Source: a virus. From it: 64,000 nt of DNA. Where the stretch lies: the IMG/VR virus record IMGVR_UViG_3300027861_000021, positions 1 through 64,000 of that record; one strand, 5' to 3'. The translations under genes and the position numbers were made by a program. A model generated the notes under the pieces. It was not told the DNA's origin. It did not search any database and worked only from the letters and a program-made list of their open reading frames with translations. Positions 14,130 to 23,056 of the stretch are shown piece after piece. Positions within the stretch are counted from its first letter, which is position 1. Each line of letters begins with the position of its first letter.

Positions 14130-15452
14130 ATGGCAACAACACAAATTGATGCGTCAGCAGCCCTCGGTAAATTTTTACAGAAGGTATACTCTGATGGTAT
14201 TACAAATCAAATCTCTGAAGACTTCCGTGACTGGGAAATGGTAAACAAGCTAAAGGTTTCTGACCAAGCAGCCCGTTCTGTCGATTTCTTAATCAACAAG
14301 ACTTATGGTGCTCCTGCTGTCGAGTGGAAGACCTCGGGTTCTGTCGCTCTTCCAAGTGGCTCTCAGTCTAGTACTGAAGAAGGTTCTGCTGGATTCAACC
14401 AACTTTACTCTACAGTTGAATTAGAGTATGATCTTTGGGAACGTGCAAAGTCTGGCGCTAAGAAGTATCTCGAGCCTCTTGCTCACGAAATCCAAAACAA
14501 AGGTATCGTTCAAAAGCGTATCCTTTCTGCTAACTTCCACCTTGATGGAACTGGAATCATGGGAGAAGTTGTTTCTTCCGTAGCTTCCGGTACTAGTCGT
14601 GTACTTACTCTTGCAAGTACTGACACAAGCCGTGGTGGAGAGCGTTACATCGAGTTCGGTGACGAGCTAAAGGTATATACAGCAAACGCTGGTGTAGGTA
14701 CAACTACTTTAACACTAGTTGTAGATGATAAAGATCGTGATGCAAATACCATCACTGTTTCTGATAAATTGGGTGCCTCTCTTGCTCTTGTAGCGATTAC
14801 AAGTACAGACATTCTTTACCGTAAGTCTGCTACTCCTTGGGACCAAGGTTCTTACACTAACGGTACTGATGAGTACAACTCTATTTCAGAAGCAATGCCG
14901 GGATTAGAAACTCTTACTGCGGTTGATGGTCGTAAGATTCACAACTTAACACTTGACGGTGTTTACAAAGGTGAGCACTATAACGCTGGCGCAGCTCCAG
15001 TAGATATCTCTCACATCCAGAAGTCTATGGATCGAATTAAGACTCGTAACGGTTCTTCTTTTAAGTACCAACAAGTTCTTTGTGCTCCTGAAACTCTTAG
15101 TGCTTTCATTGAAAGTAACGAAGCTGATCGTAGATTAGTTGCTAACACTGACAAGGAACGTGGATTCAAAGGATTCTGCTTTGTTCATGGTAGCGATCAA
15201 CTTGAGCTTGCGAGTTCTGAATTTGCTGGTGATAAGCGTATGTGGGTTATCCCTAACGGTGCTGCTGGTCAAGACTGTCTTGAACTTCACGGTAAAGACT
15301 TCAAAGAAATCAATGTCGGTGGCAGTGAGTTTTTAAAGCAGAACGGTAGTGGAAGCTATGAGTCAACTGTTCAGAAATTTATGATGGGTTACATGACAAT
15401 GATCTGTAAACGTCCGGGCGCAATCTTGAAGATTCATAACTTCGAGAACTAG
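14130..15452 (+). CDS. Major capsid protein (440 aa)
   Basis: Directly follows the scaffold gene. It starts with a helical N-arm (ASAALGKFLQKVYSDGITNQI), has an E-loop-like segment and a long central helix (LEYDLWERAKSGAKKYLEPLAHEI), and a C-terminal strand region, consistent with an HK97-fold coat of P22-like size. Codon use is more T-ending and regular than in neighbours, as expected for a highly expressed gene. Position and length support the call strongly. Confidence 0.9.
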   Translation: MATTQIDASAALGKFLQKVYSDGITNQISEDFRDWEMVNKLKVSDQAARSVDFLINKTYGAPAVEWKTSGSVALPSGSQSSTEEGSAGFNQLYSTVELEYDLWERAKSGAKKYLEPLAHEIQNKGIVQKRILSANFHLDGTGIMGEVVSSVASGTSRVLTLASTDTSRGGERYIEFGDELKVYTANAGVGTTTLTLVVDDKDRDANTITVSDKLGASLALVAITSTDILYRKSATPWDQGSYTNGTDEYNSISEAMPGLETLTAVDGRKIHNLTLDGVYKGEHYNAGAAPVDISHIQKSMDRIKTRNGSSFKYQQVLCAPETLSAFIESNEADRRLVANTDKERGFKGFCFVHGSDQLELASSEFAGDKRMWVIPNGAAGQDCLELHGKDFKEINVGGSEFLKQNGSGSYESTVQKFMMGYMTMICKRPGAILKIHNFEN

Positions 15453-15529
15453 AATACAAATTAGGGGAATGGGGTACTGGGAATAATTTCAGTATATCCC
15501 TCCTCTTTCTCTTGAAAGGAGAACACAAC

Positions 15530-15925
15530 ATGGCAACACGTATAGCAAGACCACCTTTTAGAAGGAAAACTGGTTTACGCATAAGTAAAGGCGAAGCAGC
15601 CTTAGAACACGCATTTAAAGAAAGAGACATAGAAGACGTTGGTGATGTCGCCACTCTAGAATTAAGTAGAGTTCCTGATATTATCGTTGTTCCTACTCTA
15701 TCTCAACCTGTTGTTATTGATATCGTCGTACCTGCTGGTGATCCAATCGCAACAGATCGAGTTGTTATGGTATCCAATACTTCGGCTAGTACTGTACAAA
15801 TCAAAGTAAAGGGAGGTATGGGTGCAACTGCTTTAGCGGCAGGATTAACTGGTCAATACCTTATACGAGATTCTAGTGCAACCACTGTTCCAACGAAGTT
15901 ATTCGTAGAAGAAACAGAAGCCTAA
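15530..15925 (+). CDS. Possible capsid decoration or head-completion protein (131 aa)
   Basis: GAAAGGAG precedes this ATG; an upstream in-frame start lies inside that site. After a basic N-terminus, the protein is beta-rich (VVIDIVVPAGDP, VQIKVKGG). It sits between the coat gene and a UUCG hairpin, forming a coat mini-operon, hence probably an abundant head protein. Family unknown. Confidence 0.55.
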   Translation: MATRIARPPFRRKTGLRISKGEAALEHAFKERDIEDVGDVATLELSRVPDIIVVPTLSQPVVIDIVVPAGDPIATDRVVMVSNTSASTVQIKVKGGMGATALAAGLTGQYLIRDSSATTVPTKLFVEETEA

Positions 15926-15932
15926 TACGCAG

Positions 15933-15950
15933 GGGGGTCTTCGGACCCCC
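15933..15950 (+). terminator. Stable GC hairpin with UUCG loop after coat module
   Basis: GGGGGTC-TTCG-GACCCCC is a perfect 7-bp stem with a UUCG tetraloop, 8 bases after the stop at 15925. No U tract follows, so it may protect or define the 3' end of the abundant coat mRNA rather than act as a classical terminator. Confidence 0.6.
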
Positions 15951-15987
15951 ACCTCACTTAAAAACAATATTCTAAGGAATTAAATAT

Positions 15988-17991
15988 ATGAAAGTACTCG
16001 GCAAAATATCAGAAACGGTAAGGGTAATCTTTAGAGGACTTACTCGGATTGTTACAATTGATCCAGATGTCACCTATACTCCTTCTGGTAATGTGACCGT
16101 TGCTGCCAGTACTGCTGTAGCTGGTGATGGTTCTACACTCTTTGACACTGAACTGGCCTCCGGTCAATCAATAACAATAGGAGGTGAAACAAGAGTCATA
16201 GACGTAATTACCGACCTAGATACAATGACTGTGACTGTTGCATTTACTGTTTCTACTGGACCAGTCTCCTTCACAGCAACACCTCACACAGACAAAGTTT
16301 TAACAGTTAAAAGTAATGGTAACGCAACAGACGAAATTACAACAAACACAGAAACACAAACCCTAACAAATAAAACAATTAACTCTCCCCGAATAAATGA
16401 AGCTGTAGACCTACTATCAACCAGTACAGAACTAAACCAACTTGATGGAATCATTGTTGGAGGTACTGGTGCGACAGATATTGTTACTCTCTCTTCTGGA
16501 CAGATTCTTACAAATAAAACTCTAGGTGACACAAACACAATTAATGCTCAGGATGATGCGTTTACAATTGATGATGCAGCAGACCCAACACTTCAAATTG
16601 ACTTTGATGCTGCTGGTACTACTGGTACAAAGACAACAATTACAAGTTCTCAAACAACAAACAAAACGGTGACTCTTCCAGATGCAACCGACACTCTTGT
16701 TGGTAAAGCAACACTCGACGAACTCTCAAACAAAACACTAGTTTCTCCAAAAATATCAGATGCAGGTACTTATGATCTTGTAGTAACTAGCTCAGATGGT
16801 GCTCTTAACACAGCAGACCGTACTCTTAGCCTCGACGTAAATGATGCAAACAGAACAATTAACCTAGCACAAGACCTTATACTACAGGGTGGGGTAGCTG
16901 TTGATATTAATCTGGTTAGTCCTGAAGAGGGAGATGCCCTCCTTTATGATTCAGCTTCTGGCGAGTTTCAGAACAAACCAAGTGGTGACGTTTCGTTTCA
17001 AATTCAGTCAATGCAGACAGACGGTTCTTGTCTCATCAAAGGTGGTACAATCCTTGTTGATTCAGGAATGGAGATTGTTACTTATGATGGTGCAGGTGCA
17101 CTTAGTACAGACATTGAAGTTGATATTACAATTGATCTAGATACAGTCGGCGGATTCGGAGATTCTGATACACCTTCAGGTACAGCAATTTCGTACATAT
17201 ATATTGATATGGATTCTCTTGGACTTGATCTACTTATTACAGACAATGGAAGAACGGTTCGTACAGTAACTGAGTCAAACTTTGTGGTTAAAACCTCACA
17301 ACCGAGTAACATAGACTTTAACAGATTTATTCCTGTTGGGTATGCACAGTATGACACATCTCAGTGGGCAGTTGGTCTTACTGATTTTGGTACAACTGGT
17401 CGAAGAAGACACGATACAACAAATGTAGTTACAGCAGCTAGTTCATATCAAGTAAGCGATACTGCAACAAACATTGATGCCGCTGCTCCTTTTGCACACG
17501 GTATAGATGGTGTTCCAACTAATGCAATACTTCTAGTTGAAGATACTGGCGAGTGGGAAATTCATGATGTTGGCGCATATTTCAATGTAACTAGTACACA
17601 AGTAATATCTACAGGTACAACACTTGCAAGTATTATTGGTGGAAGTACAAATGTAAAATTAGCCTTTGCAAATGGAGGCGTGGCAGCAGGTGCTCAGAGT
17701 TACGTAACTGTTGAAGGTGCTTCATATCCTTATACTGCTGGTGCTCAAGAAGAAGTAATGGTAGATTCTAGTGCAGGTGCATACACGGTAACACTTCCTG
17801 CAAACCCTCTCCCCTCTCAAAGAGTGCGGGTGGTGGATGTAGGTGACAACGCTGCTGTTAATAACATTACAGTAGGTAGAAACGCAAACCCTATTGAAGC
17901 AGTTGCCGCAGATTTTACAATTGACATATCAGGAGTACACGCAACTTTCGTGTATTCAGATGTAACAAATGGCTGGGAGGTCTTAATATAA
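15988..17991 (+). CDS. Tail fibre protein with LTNKT repeats (667 aa)
   Basis: Contains the fibre signature LTNKT and variants (TLTNKTINSP, ILTNKTLGD, LSNKTLVSPKISD) spaced along residues ~120-260, then beta-rich Ser/Thr/Asp-rich sequence, ending in a domain with VEGASYPYTAGAQEE. These repeats form trimeric beta shafts. AAGGA before the ATG; TAATG couples it to the next fibre gene. Confidence 0.75.
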   Translation: MKVLGKISETVRVIFRGLTRIVTIDPDVTYTPSGNVTVAASTAVAGDGSTLFDTELASGQSITIGGETRVIDVITDLDTMTVTVAFTVSTGPVSFTATPHTDKVLTVKSNGNATDEITTNTETQTLTNKTINSPRINEAVDLLSTSTELNQLDGIIVGGTGATDIVTLSSGQILTNKTLGDTNTINAQDDAFTIDDAADPTLQIDFDAAGTTGTKTTITSSQTTNKTVTLPDATDTLVGKATLDELSNKTLVSPKISDAGTYDLVVTSSDGALNTADRTLSLDVNDANRTINLAQDLILQGGVAVDINLVSPEEGDALLYDSASGEFQNKPSGDVSFQIQSMQTDGSCLIKGGTILVDSGMEIVTYDGAGALSTDIEVDITIDLDTVGGFGDSDTPSGTAISYIYIDMDSLGLDLLITDNGRTVRTVTESNFVVKTSQPSNIDFNRFIPVGYAQYDTSQWAVGLTDFGTTGRRRHDTTNVVTAASSYQVSDTATNIDAAAPFAHGIDGVPTNAILLVEDTGEWEIHDVGAYFNVTSTQVISTGTTLASIIGGSTNVKLAFANGGVAAGAQSYVTVEGASYPYTAGAQEEVMVDSSAGAYTVTLPANPLPSQRVRVVDVGDNAAVNNITVGRNANPIEAVAADFTIDISGVHATFVYSDVTNGWEVLI

Positions 17992-19898
17992 TGGCTAATT
18001 ATTCAGATAAAGCAAATGCAATTGCACTACAACTGTCTGGTGGTGGAAGTGGAAGTGGCGAAACTAATTACGTAACAAACGGTAGTGGTGCTGTTGCACT
18101 GGACAGAACAGGAACAAACGACGAGGGTGACTGGATTGACAGTAACGCATCTAACTTCACAGCTTCTGTTACTACAACTAGTGCCGAACTTCCACGGGAG
18201 TTTCTAACTACAACAGCAATTAAATTTAAACCAGTTACAACTACTGCTGCTGATTACGTGCGGTACAGATTTCAAATTGGTGAAGCAGATAAAAACCGTA
18301 AACTTAAGATTCAGTGGGCACAACTGGTTGGAAGTACTGTTGTAAACGACGAGTTTAAAGTAGAACTCTGGTCAGGTACAGATGCAACTTATGCGACAAC
18401 TACTGAGGTTCCTCTGAGTGGGGATGATACTTCGGGCGATTCTTTCATTAAAGCAACTAACGGTGGATATATTAATACGTTCAGTGCTGGGAGCGACGAC
18501 TACTACGAACTTAGGATTGTAAAGGTAGGAGTACTGGGTGTTGTAAGTACTGACTGGATTAGTCTTAACGATGTTGTGATTGGACCGGGAAGCATTACAG
18601 CTAACCTTGATCCAAGGTGGCCAAGGTATACCGATGCCGACTTCTCAATAACAAGCAACGCCACTAGCTTTAGTATTCACCACGCAGAGGCGATGCCATA
18701 CCAGCTCACAGACGGCTCTTGGCGCATGACCTTCAACTTTGCAACAACAAACGACAGTACCGCCGACCAGAGTATTACGTGGACAGGCGTTACTTTTGAA
18801 GCAACAACTAACTTCATCCAATCGCTTTCAATGCTTGCTGGCGGCGCAGCTCAAAACACTAAGGCGTTTGCAAATCCCAACACCTCCACTATTACAACCG
18901 ACACAGACACAGCCAACACAGCAATCCGAGTGTCGGGCGATGTAGCCCTAGAATCCAAACCCACATGGGCAACCAAATCCGCACCTGATACTTATTTAGG
19001 CAAGGTGCCTAGTGTTGTTACTGGTTGGACCAGTTCTACCGACTTCACAGCGTCTACAGGATATGGTGCTAGTGCCGAAGAGTATTACTACAAACGCTCA
19101 GGCGACGAGATGCACGTAAAGTGCCGAATAACAGTAGGAACCACCACAACAGAGAAAGCTTATGTCACCCTGCCAACCGGGTACACTCTCGACTTCACAA
19201 AGCTATCGGCAGGACTTCAATCAACCCACGTAGGAGAATGGACGAGCCTATCTACTGGGGCAAGTGTAGAGCCATATCCTTCGGGCACTAGGGCTGGGCG
19301 AGCCTTTGTTGATGACGCTGCCCCTAGTCGCATTTATCTGGCGAGATATGTGGACCAAAACAGGTTCGAGACTGGTGCTGTAAGTTCTATTTTTGGACCC
19401 GCTTCGGGCAGCATACTTGTGCTAAACTTCTCGGTTCCAATAGCTGAATGGGCTGGCGGCTCACAAGACACCGCAACGGTCGGCTTCGGAGAAGCTACTG
19501 AGGATCAACTAGGACTTAATAAGAAAAATAAGTGGGCGAAAAATGATTGGTCTACGTCTGCTTCAGACCTTAATTTTAACAACCTTACTATCGGAAAAAC
19601 CTATAGAGCAACGGTTTACGCTATCCTACAACTCTCAGCAGATAGTACAGCGGAGTATGCACAAATAAAAATGAATCACGATAGTTCCGAGATAACTAAA
19701 ATTCAGCTTCAGCTCGATCAAGTGAATAGCTCTAATGATAGCAAGAACATAACGGCGCAAGCCGATGTGATTTTTGAGGCTTCAGCAACAACTGTAACGT
19801 TTGTTAGTGGTACTGGAGGCAGTGGCGGTATTTCTGGAGCTTACTCTATGATTGAGGAACTTAACAACTATGAGTCAGAAACAACAGACTTTACTTAG
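17991..19898 (+). CDS. Receptor-binding/tail fibre protein (635 aa)
   Basis: Coupled to the LTNKT fibre. Gly/Ser-rich N-terminus, then repeated beta-sandwich-like segments rich in Thr, Ser, Trp and Tyr. Codon use shifts from ~18600 to ~19480 toward C-ending codons compared with the flanks, hinting at a domain acquired by recombination, as is common for adhesins. Exact receptor unknown. Confidence 0.6.
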   Translation: MANYSDKANAIALQLSGGGSGSGETNYVTNGSGAVALDRTGTNDEGDWIDSNASNFTASVTTTSAELPREFLTTTAIKFKPVTTTAADYVRYRFQIGEADKNRKLKIQWAQLVGSTVVNDEFKVELWSGTDATYATTTEVPLSGDDTSGDSFIKATNGGYINTFSAGSDDYYELRIVKVGVLGVVSTDWISLNDVVIGPGSITANLDPRWPRYTDADFSITSNATSFSIHHAEAMPYQLTDGSWRMTFNFATTNDSTADQSITWTGVTFEATTNFIQSLSMLAGGAAQNTKAFANPNTSTITTDTDTANTAIRVSGDVALESKPTWATKSAPDTYLGKVPSVVTGWTSSTDFTASTGYGASAEEYYYKRSGDEMHVKCRITVGTTTTEKAYVTLPTGYTLDFTKLSAGLQSTHVGEWTSLSTGASVEPYPSGTRAGRAFVDDAAPSRIYLARYVDQNRFETGAVSSIFGPASGSILVLNFSVPIAEWAGGSQDTATVGFGEATEDQLGLNKKNKWAKNDWSTSASDLNFNNLTIGKTYRATVYAILQLSADSTAEYAQIKMNHDSSEITKIQLQLDQVNSSNDSKNITAQADVIFEASATTVTFVSGTGGSGGISGAYSMIEELNNYESETTDFT

Positions 19899-19906
19899 GA
19901 GCACCC

Positions 19907-20551
19907 TTGAAAATACACAAAGGTGATTACCTAACATTCGCAAGCATCGGAAACGTAGCTGGCTGGAAATCCTGTGAACTCAGGCCCGGAATATACCGGA
20001 GACATCCTGACTTGGACCCTTCAGAATCTAGGAGTGACATCTCACGGGATGGTTACTTAGGTGTACTTTGGAGGTCACTGGTAGATGGAGACACTGCCCG
20101 AATTGACCGGATTCTAGGAGCAATCTTCAAAACTGGAGGTACGGTTGGTGAGAGAGGTAACTTTGACTACATTAACATTTTACCCTTGCTACCATTGTTT
20201 TTAGCAGCAAGATTTAAACTAATGCCCTTTCTCCCTCTAGTGATTCCTGAGCAATTTACAACAGGATTTAGAGCCCACCTAGTTGCTCTCACAATTATGA
20301 TTGAGCTAGAAGCTGGTTGCAGCGGGTGGACTAGCCGGAGAGCAATTCGCAAACTTGTGTCGGCAAACCCAGAGAACCCTCTGTTTTTGAGCATCCTCTG
20401 TAGAATGCTGGGAACGTCACAAACTACTACACTAGATTTACTCGCCCAGACACCACCAGAAACCAGTCCTCACGGATGGGGAAGTTGTCCGTTTGAGATA
20501 TTTAAAACACTTACGCAACACAATATAGGAAATACAAACCATGGCAGATAA
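19907..20551 (+). CDS. Conserved-looking helical protein in fibre module (214 aa)
   Basis: TTG start with AGGAG 5 bases upstream. The segment DPSESRSDISRDGYLGVLW looks like an active-site or conserved loop, followed by alternating hydrophobic helices (ILPLLPLFLAARF, LVALTIMIELEAG), suggesting a helical-barrel enzyme or fibre accessory. I cannot name its family. It overlaps the next fibre gene by 11 bases. Confidence 0.55.
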   Translation: MKIHKGDYLTFASIGNVAGWKSCELRPGIYRRHPDLDPSESRSDISRDGYLGVLWRSLVDGDTARIDRILGAIFKTGGTVGERGNFDYINILPLLPLFLAARFKLMPFLPLVIPEQFTTGFRAHLVALTIMIELEAGCSGWTSRRAIRKLVSANPENPLFLSILCRMLGTSQTTTLDLLAQTPPETSPHGWGSCPFEIFKTLTQHNIGNTNHGR

Positions 20552-21209
20552 ACTAATTAGGGCAAACGGAAACATTGTAATTAATGATGACAGAAGCTCC
20601 AGTACAAGTAATGATCGCTGGGACATTGGTGATGTTCGTGCATCCTTACTTACCCGCACTCAATTCCAAGCACGCAACGGAACTGATTGGGAACTGCTGG
20701 ACGGAACAGACGTTTCTGGGAGTGCTCTTGATACCTTGGTTACTCTGGGTTCGGGTTCGGGACTACTTCCAAACGCAACAGGTAAATTCATGCGTATGGA
20801 TGATGGTGGACAGGATGCTCAGACACTTTCTGCCACTCTTTCTGGATCAACTCAGGGTGATGCGATGTTCTCACACACTCACTCAGGCCCAAGCCACACT
20901 CACTCAGGTCCAAGCCACAGTCACAGTGGTACTAGTTTATATGCTAAAATAAATGTCGTGGACGGAAAGATTTATCAAGACACTAACGGCACCAACTTTA
21001 CTGCTGATAAGCGTAGTGCTGACACAGGCTCAAACGCCACCGGCTCTTTTAACATGACAGATTCCACAAATATTGGTGGAAATACTGGTTCTGGTGGTAC
21101 GGGTAGCACAGGATCAGGCGGTACAGGTAGCACAGGCGCAACTTCTACAGGTTCGGGAGAAACAAGACCTGTAAACATTACAGTGAATTACTTCGTAAAG
21201 ATTAACTAA
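20541..21209 (+). CDS. Tail-collar-like fibre tip protein (222 aa)
   Basis: Shows the short-tail-fibre ending: GKFMRMDDGG, repeated H(T/S)HSG elements (HTHSGPSHTHSGPSHSHSG), Gly/Ser/Thr-rich loops, and the terminal ETRPVNITVNYFVKIN characteristic of phage tail-collar domains. His pairs in such fibres coordinate metal ions along the trimer. Last gene of the fibre block. Confidence 0.75.
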   Translation: MADKLIRANGNIVINDDRSSSTSNDRWDIGDVRASLLTRTQFQARNGTDWELLDGTDVSGSALDTLVTLGSGSGLLPNATGKFMRMDDGGQDAQTLSATLSGSTQGDAMFSHTHSGPSHTHSGPSHSHSGTSLYAKINVVDGKIYQDTNGTNFTADKRSADTGSNATGSFNMTDSTNIGGNTGSGGTGSTGSGGTGSTGATSTGSGETRPVNITVNYFVKIN

Positions 21210-21242
21210 CAGACCGTTATTACTAGGTATTTGAGAAAGTAC

Positions 21243-21271
21243 TTGACAAATGACGTAGAACATGCTATAAT
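21243..21271 (+). promoter_or_regulatory. Rightward sigma70 promoter, extended -10
   Basis: TTGACA (21243-21248), 17-nt spacer, TGC, TATAAT (21266-21271). The leader has a CCCTC/GAGGG hairpin (21281-21295) just before the AAGGAG of the next gene, which could modulate translation. Confidence 0.85.
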
Positions 21272-21308
21272 ATAACTAACCCCTCATTCCGAGGGTAAGG
21301 AGAACAAA

Positions 21309-21560
21309 ATGGGACCAGATTTAAAAGGTATGGAAATGCCACCAGCACCAGCAGGAGCTGAAGGAGCAGAAGAGGAATTTGATTTCGGTGAAGAGTTTGA
21401 ATCCGAAGGTGAAGAAGAAATGGGCGAGAGTCCAGACTTAGCAGAAGTTTCAGATGAAGACCTCATCAAAGAAATGGAAGCACGTGGATTTCTCGTAGAG
21501 GATGAGGTTGAGGAGACGGGTGAAGTCGTCGATGAAGAGGCTGAAGAACCAATTCTGTAA
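21309..21560 (+). CDS. Highly acidic small protein (83 aa)
   Basis: More than a third Glu/Asp, with a Pro/Ala/Gly-rich start (PPAPAGAEGAEEEFDFG). First gene after a consensus promoter with AAGGAG. Could be a DNA mimic, assembly chaperone or linker; no motif decides. Confidence 0.55.
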   Translation: MGPDLKGMEMPPAPAGAEGAEEEFDFGEEFESEGEEEMGESPDLAEVSDEDLIKEMEARGFLVEDEVEETGEVVDEEAEEPIL

Positions 21561-21568
21561 AGGTTACT

Positions 21569-22105
21569 ATGTATTATATCTACGCACATTACACAGAAGA
21601 TACTAATGAGCTGTTCTATATAGGAGTAGGTCAAGGTGGTCGTGCAAATACTATCTCAGGAAGAAATGAGTACTGGAGTCGTATTTATAAAAAACACGGC
21701 AGAACAGTAAGTATATTTCCTCATAGATATAATAGTAGAGAGATAGCGGTTCAAAGAGAAGTCACACTACAAGTCTTACTTCGGCCTAGAGCCTGTCTTA
21801 TCTATGGTGAATACGGTAACTCGTCACATACAGAAGAATCAAAGAAGAAGATGAGGAAGCCTAAGAGTAAGGTTCATTATGGAAGACCTTGTTCGGATCA
21901 CACCAAGAAACGAACAAGTGAAGAGAACTCAAAACCTGTGATAAACTGTCGTGGCATTATATTCGACTCAGCTAAATTGGCAGCAGATTCTATAGGACAA
22001 GAGAAGTCTTCAGTGGCGAGGGCTGCTAGAGGCTTAGTGAAAACATCAGGAACCTATTCAGACGGTACTAGAATCCGCTGGAATTATATACAGAAAGAGA
22101 GGTAA
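21569..22105 (+). CDS. GIY-YIG homing endonuclease
   Basis: 178 residues. The N-terminus carries the GIY-YIG-type pair (YYIYAHY and LFYIGVGQGGRA), with later Arg and Glu (R51/R54 region, REIAVQRE) of the catalytic set. A linker with KKKMRKPK-type basic stretch leads to a C-terminal NUMOD-like DNA-binding segment (VINCRGIIFDSAKLAADSIG). Inserted between a small gene and a tail adaptor gene; probably mobile. Confidence 0.8.
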   Translation: MYYIYAHYTEDTNELFYIGVGQGGRANTISGRNEYWSRIYKKHGRTVSIFPHRYNSREIAVQREVTLQVLLRPRACLIYGEYGNSSHTEESKKKMRKPKSKVHYGRPCSDHTKKRTSEENSKPVINCRGIIFDSAKLAADSIGQEKSSVARAARGLVKTSGTYSDGTRIRWNYIQKER

Positions 22106-22126
22106 GTCATCTACACCGTTTCAGAT

Positions 22127-23053
22127 ATGATTAGAACGATCAGGAATAAAATAGCAGAACAAAACACAACAAAGGTATCAGATGAGAATATCTTAGATTA
22201 CCTCAACCAAGGACAGGATTTTGTTTTTGATTTGATTGCAAGACGTTATCCTGACATCTTAGGCAGTATTGCAACAGCAACTATCAATAGTGATGGAATT
22301 ACATTTGACATGCCTGAAAATGCTTTTGAACAAAGACTAACAAGGGTCTACAAAAAAGATAACAACTACACCGTTCCACTTGAGCGTGTTGGATATCGTG
22401 AAATCTCAGATTTTGACGGTAGACAAGGTTATCCCACAAACTATGCAATCTTAAAAGATAAGGTATATTTACTACCTTCTTCTGATATAAGTTCGTATAC
22501 GTGGAAGTATGCGTTTGTAGAAGACATTGAATCCTTTGTGAAACCACAAGGAAGAATCAAATCTGTTGTTATTGGTGACGGTTCTGTGGTGAATGCTAGT
22601 ATTGTTGTTGATGCAATTGGTAGTGATCTTAGTATTCTTGATTCAAGTTACAACAGATACGCAAACATTGTTGATAACAAAACAGGTACAGTAAAGTGTA
22701 CTCTGGAAATTAAAGCACTAGACACGGTTAATAACCGTATTACATTTAAACTTGCTCCTACTGCACTTGTTGATAACAAGACACTAGTGAACGTAATTCC
22801 TGCAACTGTAGGTGTTGACGATCATATCTGTGTTAGTTCTGGCTCCTGTATTCCTTACTTTCAAAAACCTGCATACAACTACATCATCCAATGGGCCGCT
22901 ACCGAACTGAAGCGAAGTCTTGGTATGGACGCTCAAATGGAAGAAAACGCCCTCAAGAAATACGAAGAACAAATAGAAAAACTAAATAGTAAACGAGAAG
23001 GTTCAGCAAGAGTCTATCGTAGAAGAAATCCTAGAAGCGACAGAAGGTGGTAA
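22127..23053 (+). CDS. Tail adaptor / tubular tail A-like protein (308 aa)
   Basis: Helical N-terminus (MIRTIRNKIAEQN... LDYLNQGQDFVFDLIARRYPDI) and C-terminus with a central beta domain, as in podovirus head-tail adaptors (gp4/gp11-like); the gene lies immediately before the nozzle gene. The ATG has no ribosome-binding site. The reading frame continues upstream to ATC at 22109, which is 6 bases after GAGG, so the true start may be non-canonical or displaced by endonuclease insertion. Confidence 0.6.
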   Translation: MIRTIRNKIAEQNTTKVSDENILDYLNQGQDFVFDLIARRYPDILGSIATATINSDGITFDMPENAFEQRLTRVYKKDNNYTVPLERVGYREISDFDGRQGYPTNYAILKDKVYLLPSSDISSYTWKYAFVEDIESFVKPQGRIKSVVIGDGSVVNASIVVDAIGSDLSILDSSYNRYANIVDNKTGTVKCTLEIKALDTVNNRITFKLAPTALVDNKTLVNVIPATVGVDDHICVSSGSCIPYFQKPAYNYIIQWAATELKRSLGMDAQMEENALKKYEEQIEKLNSKREGSARVYRRRNPRSDRRW

Positions 23054-23056
23054 ACC

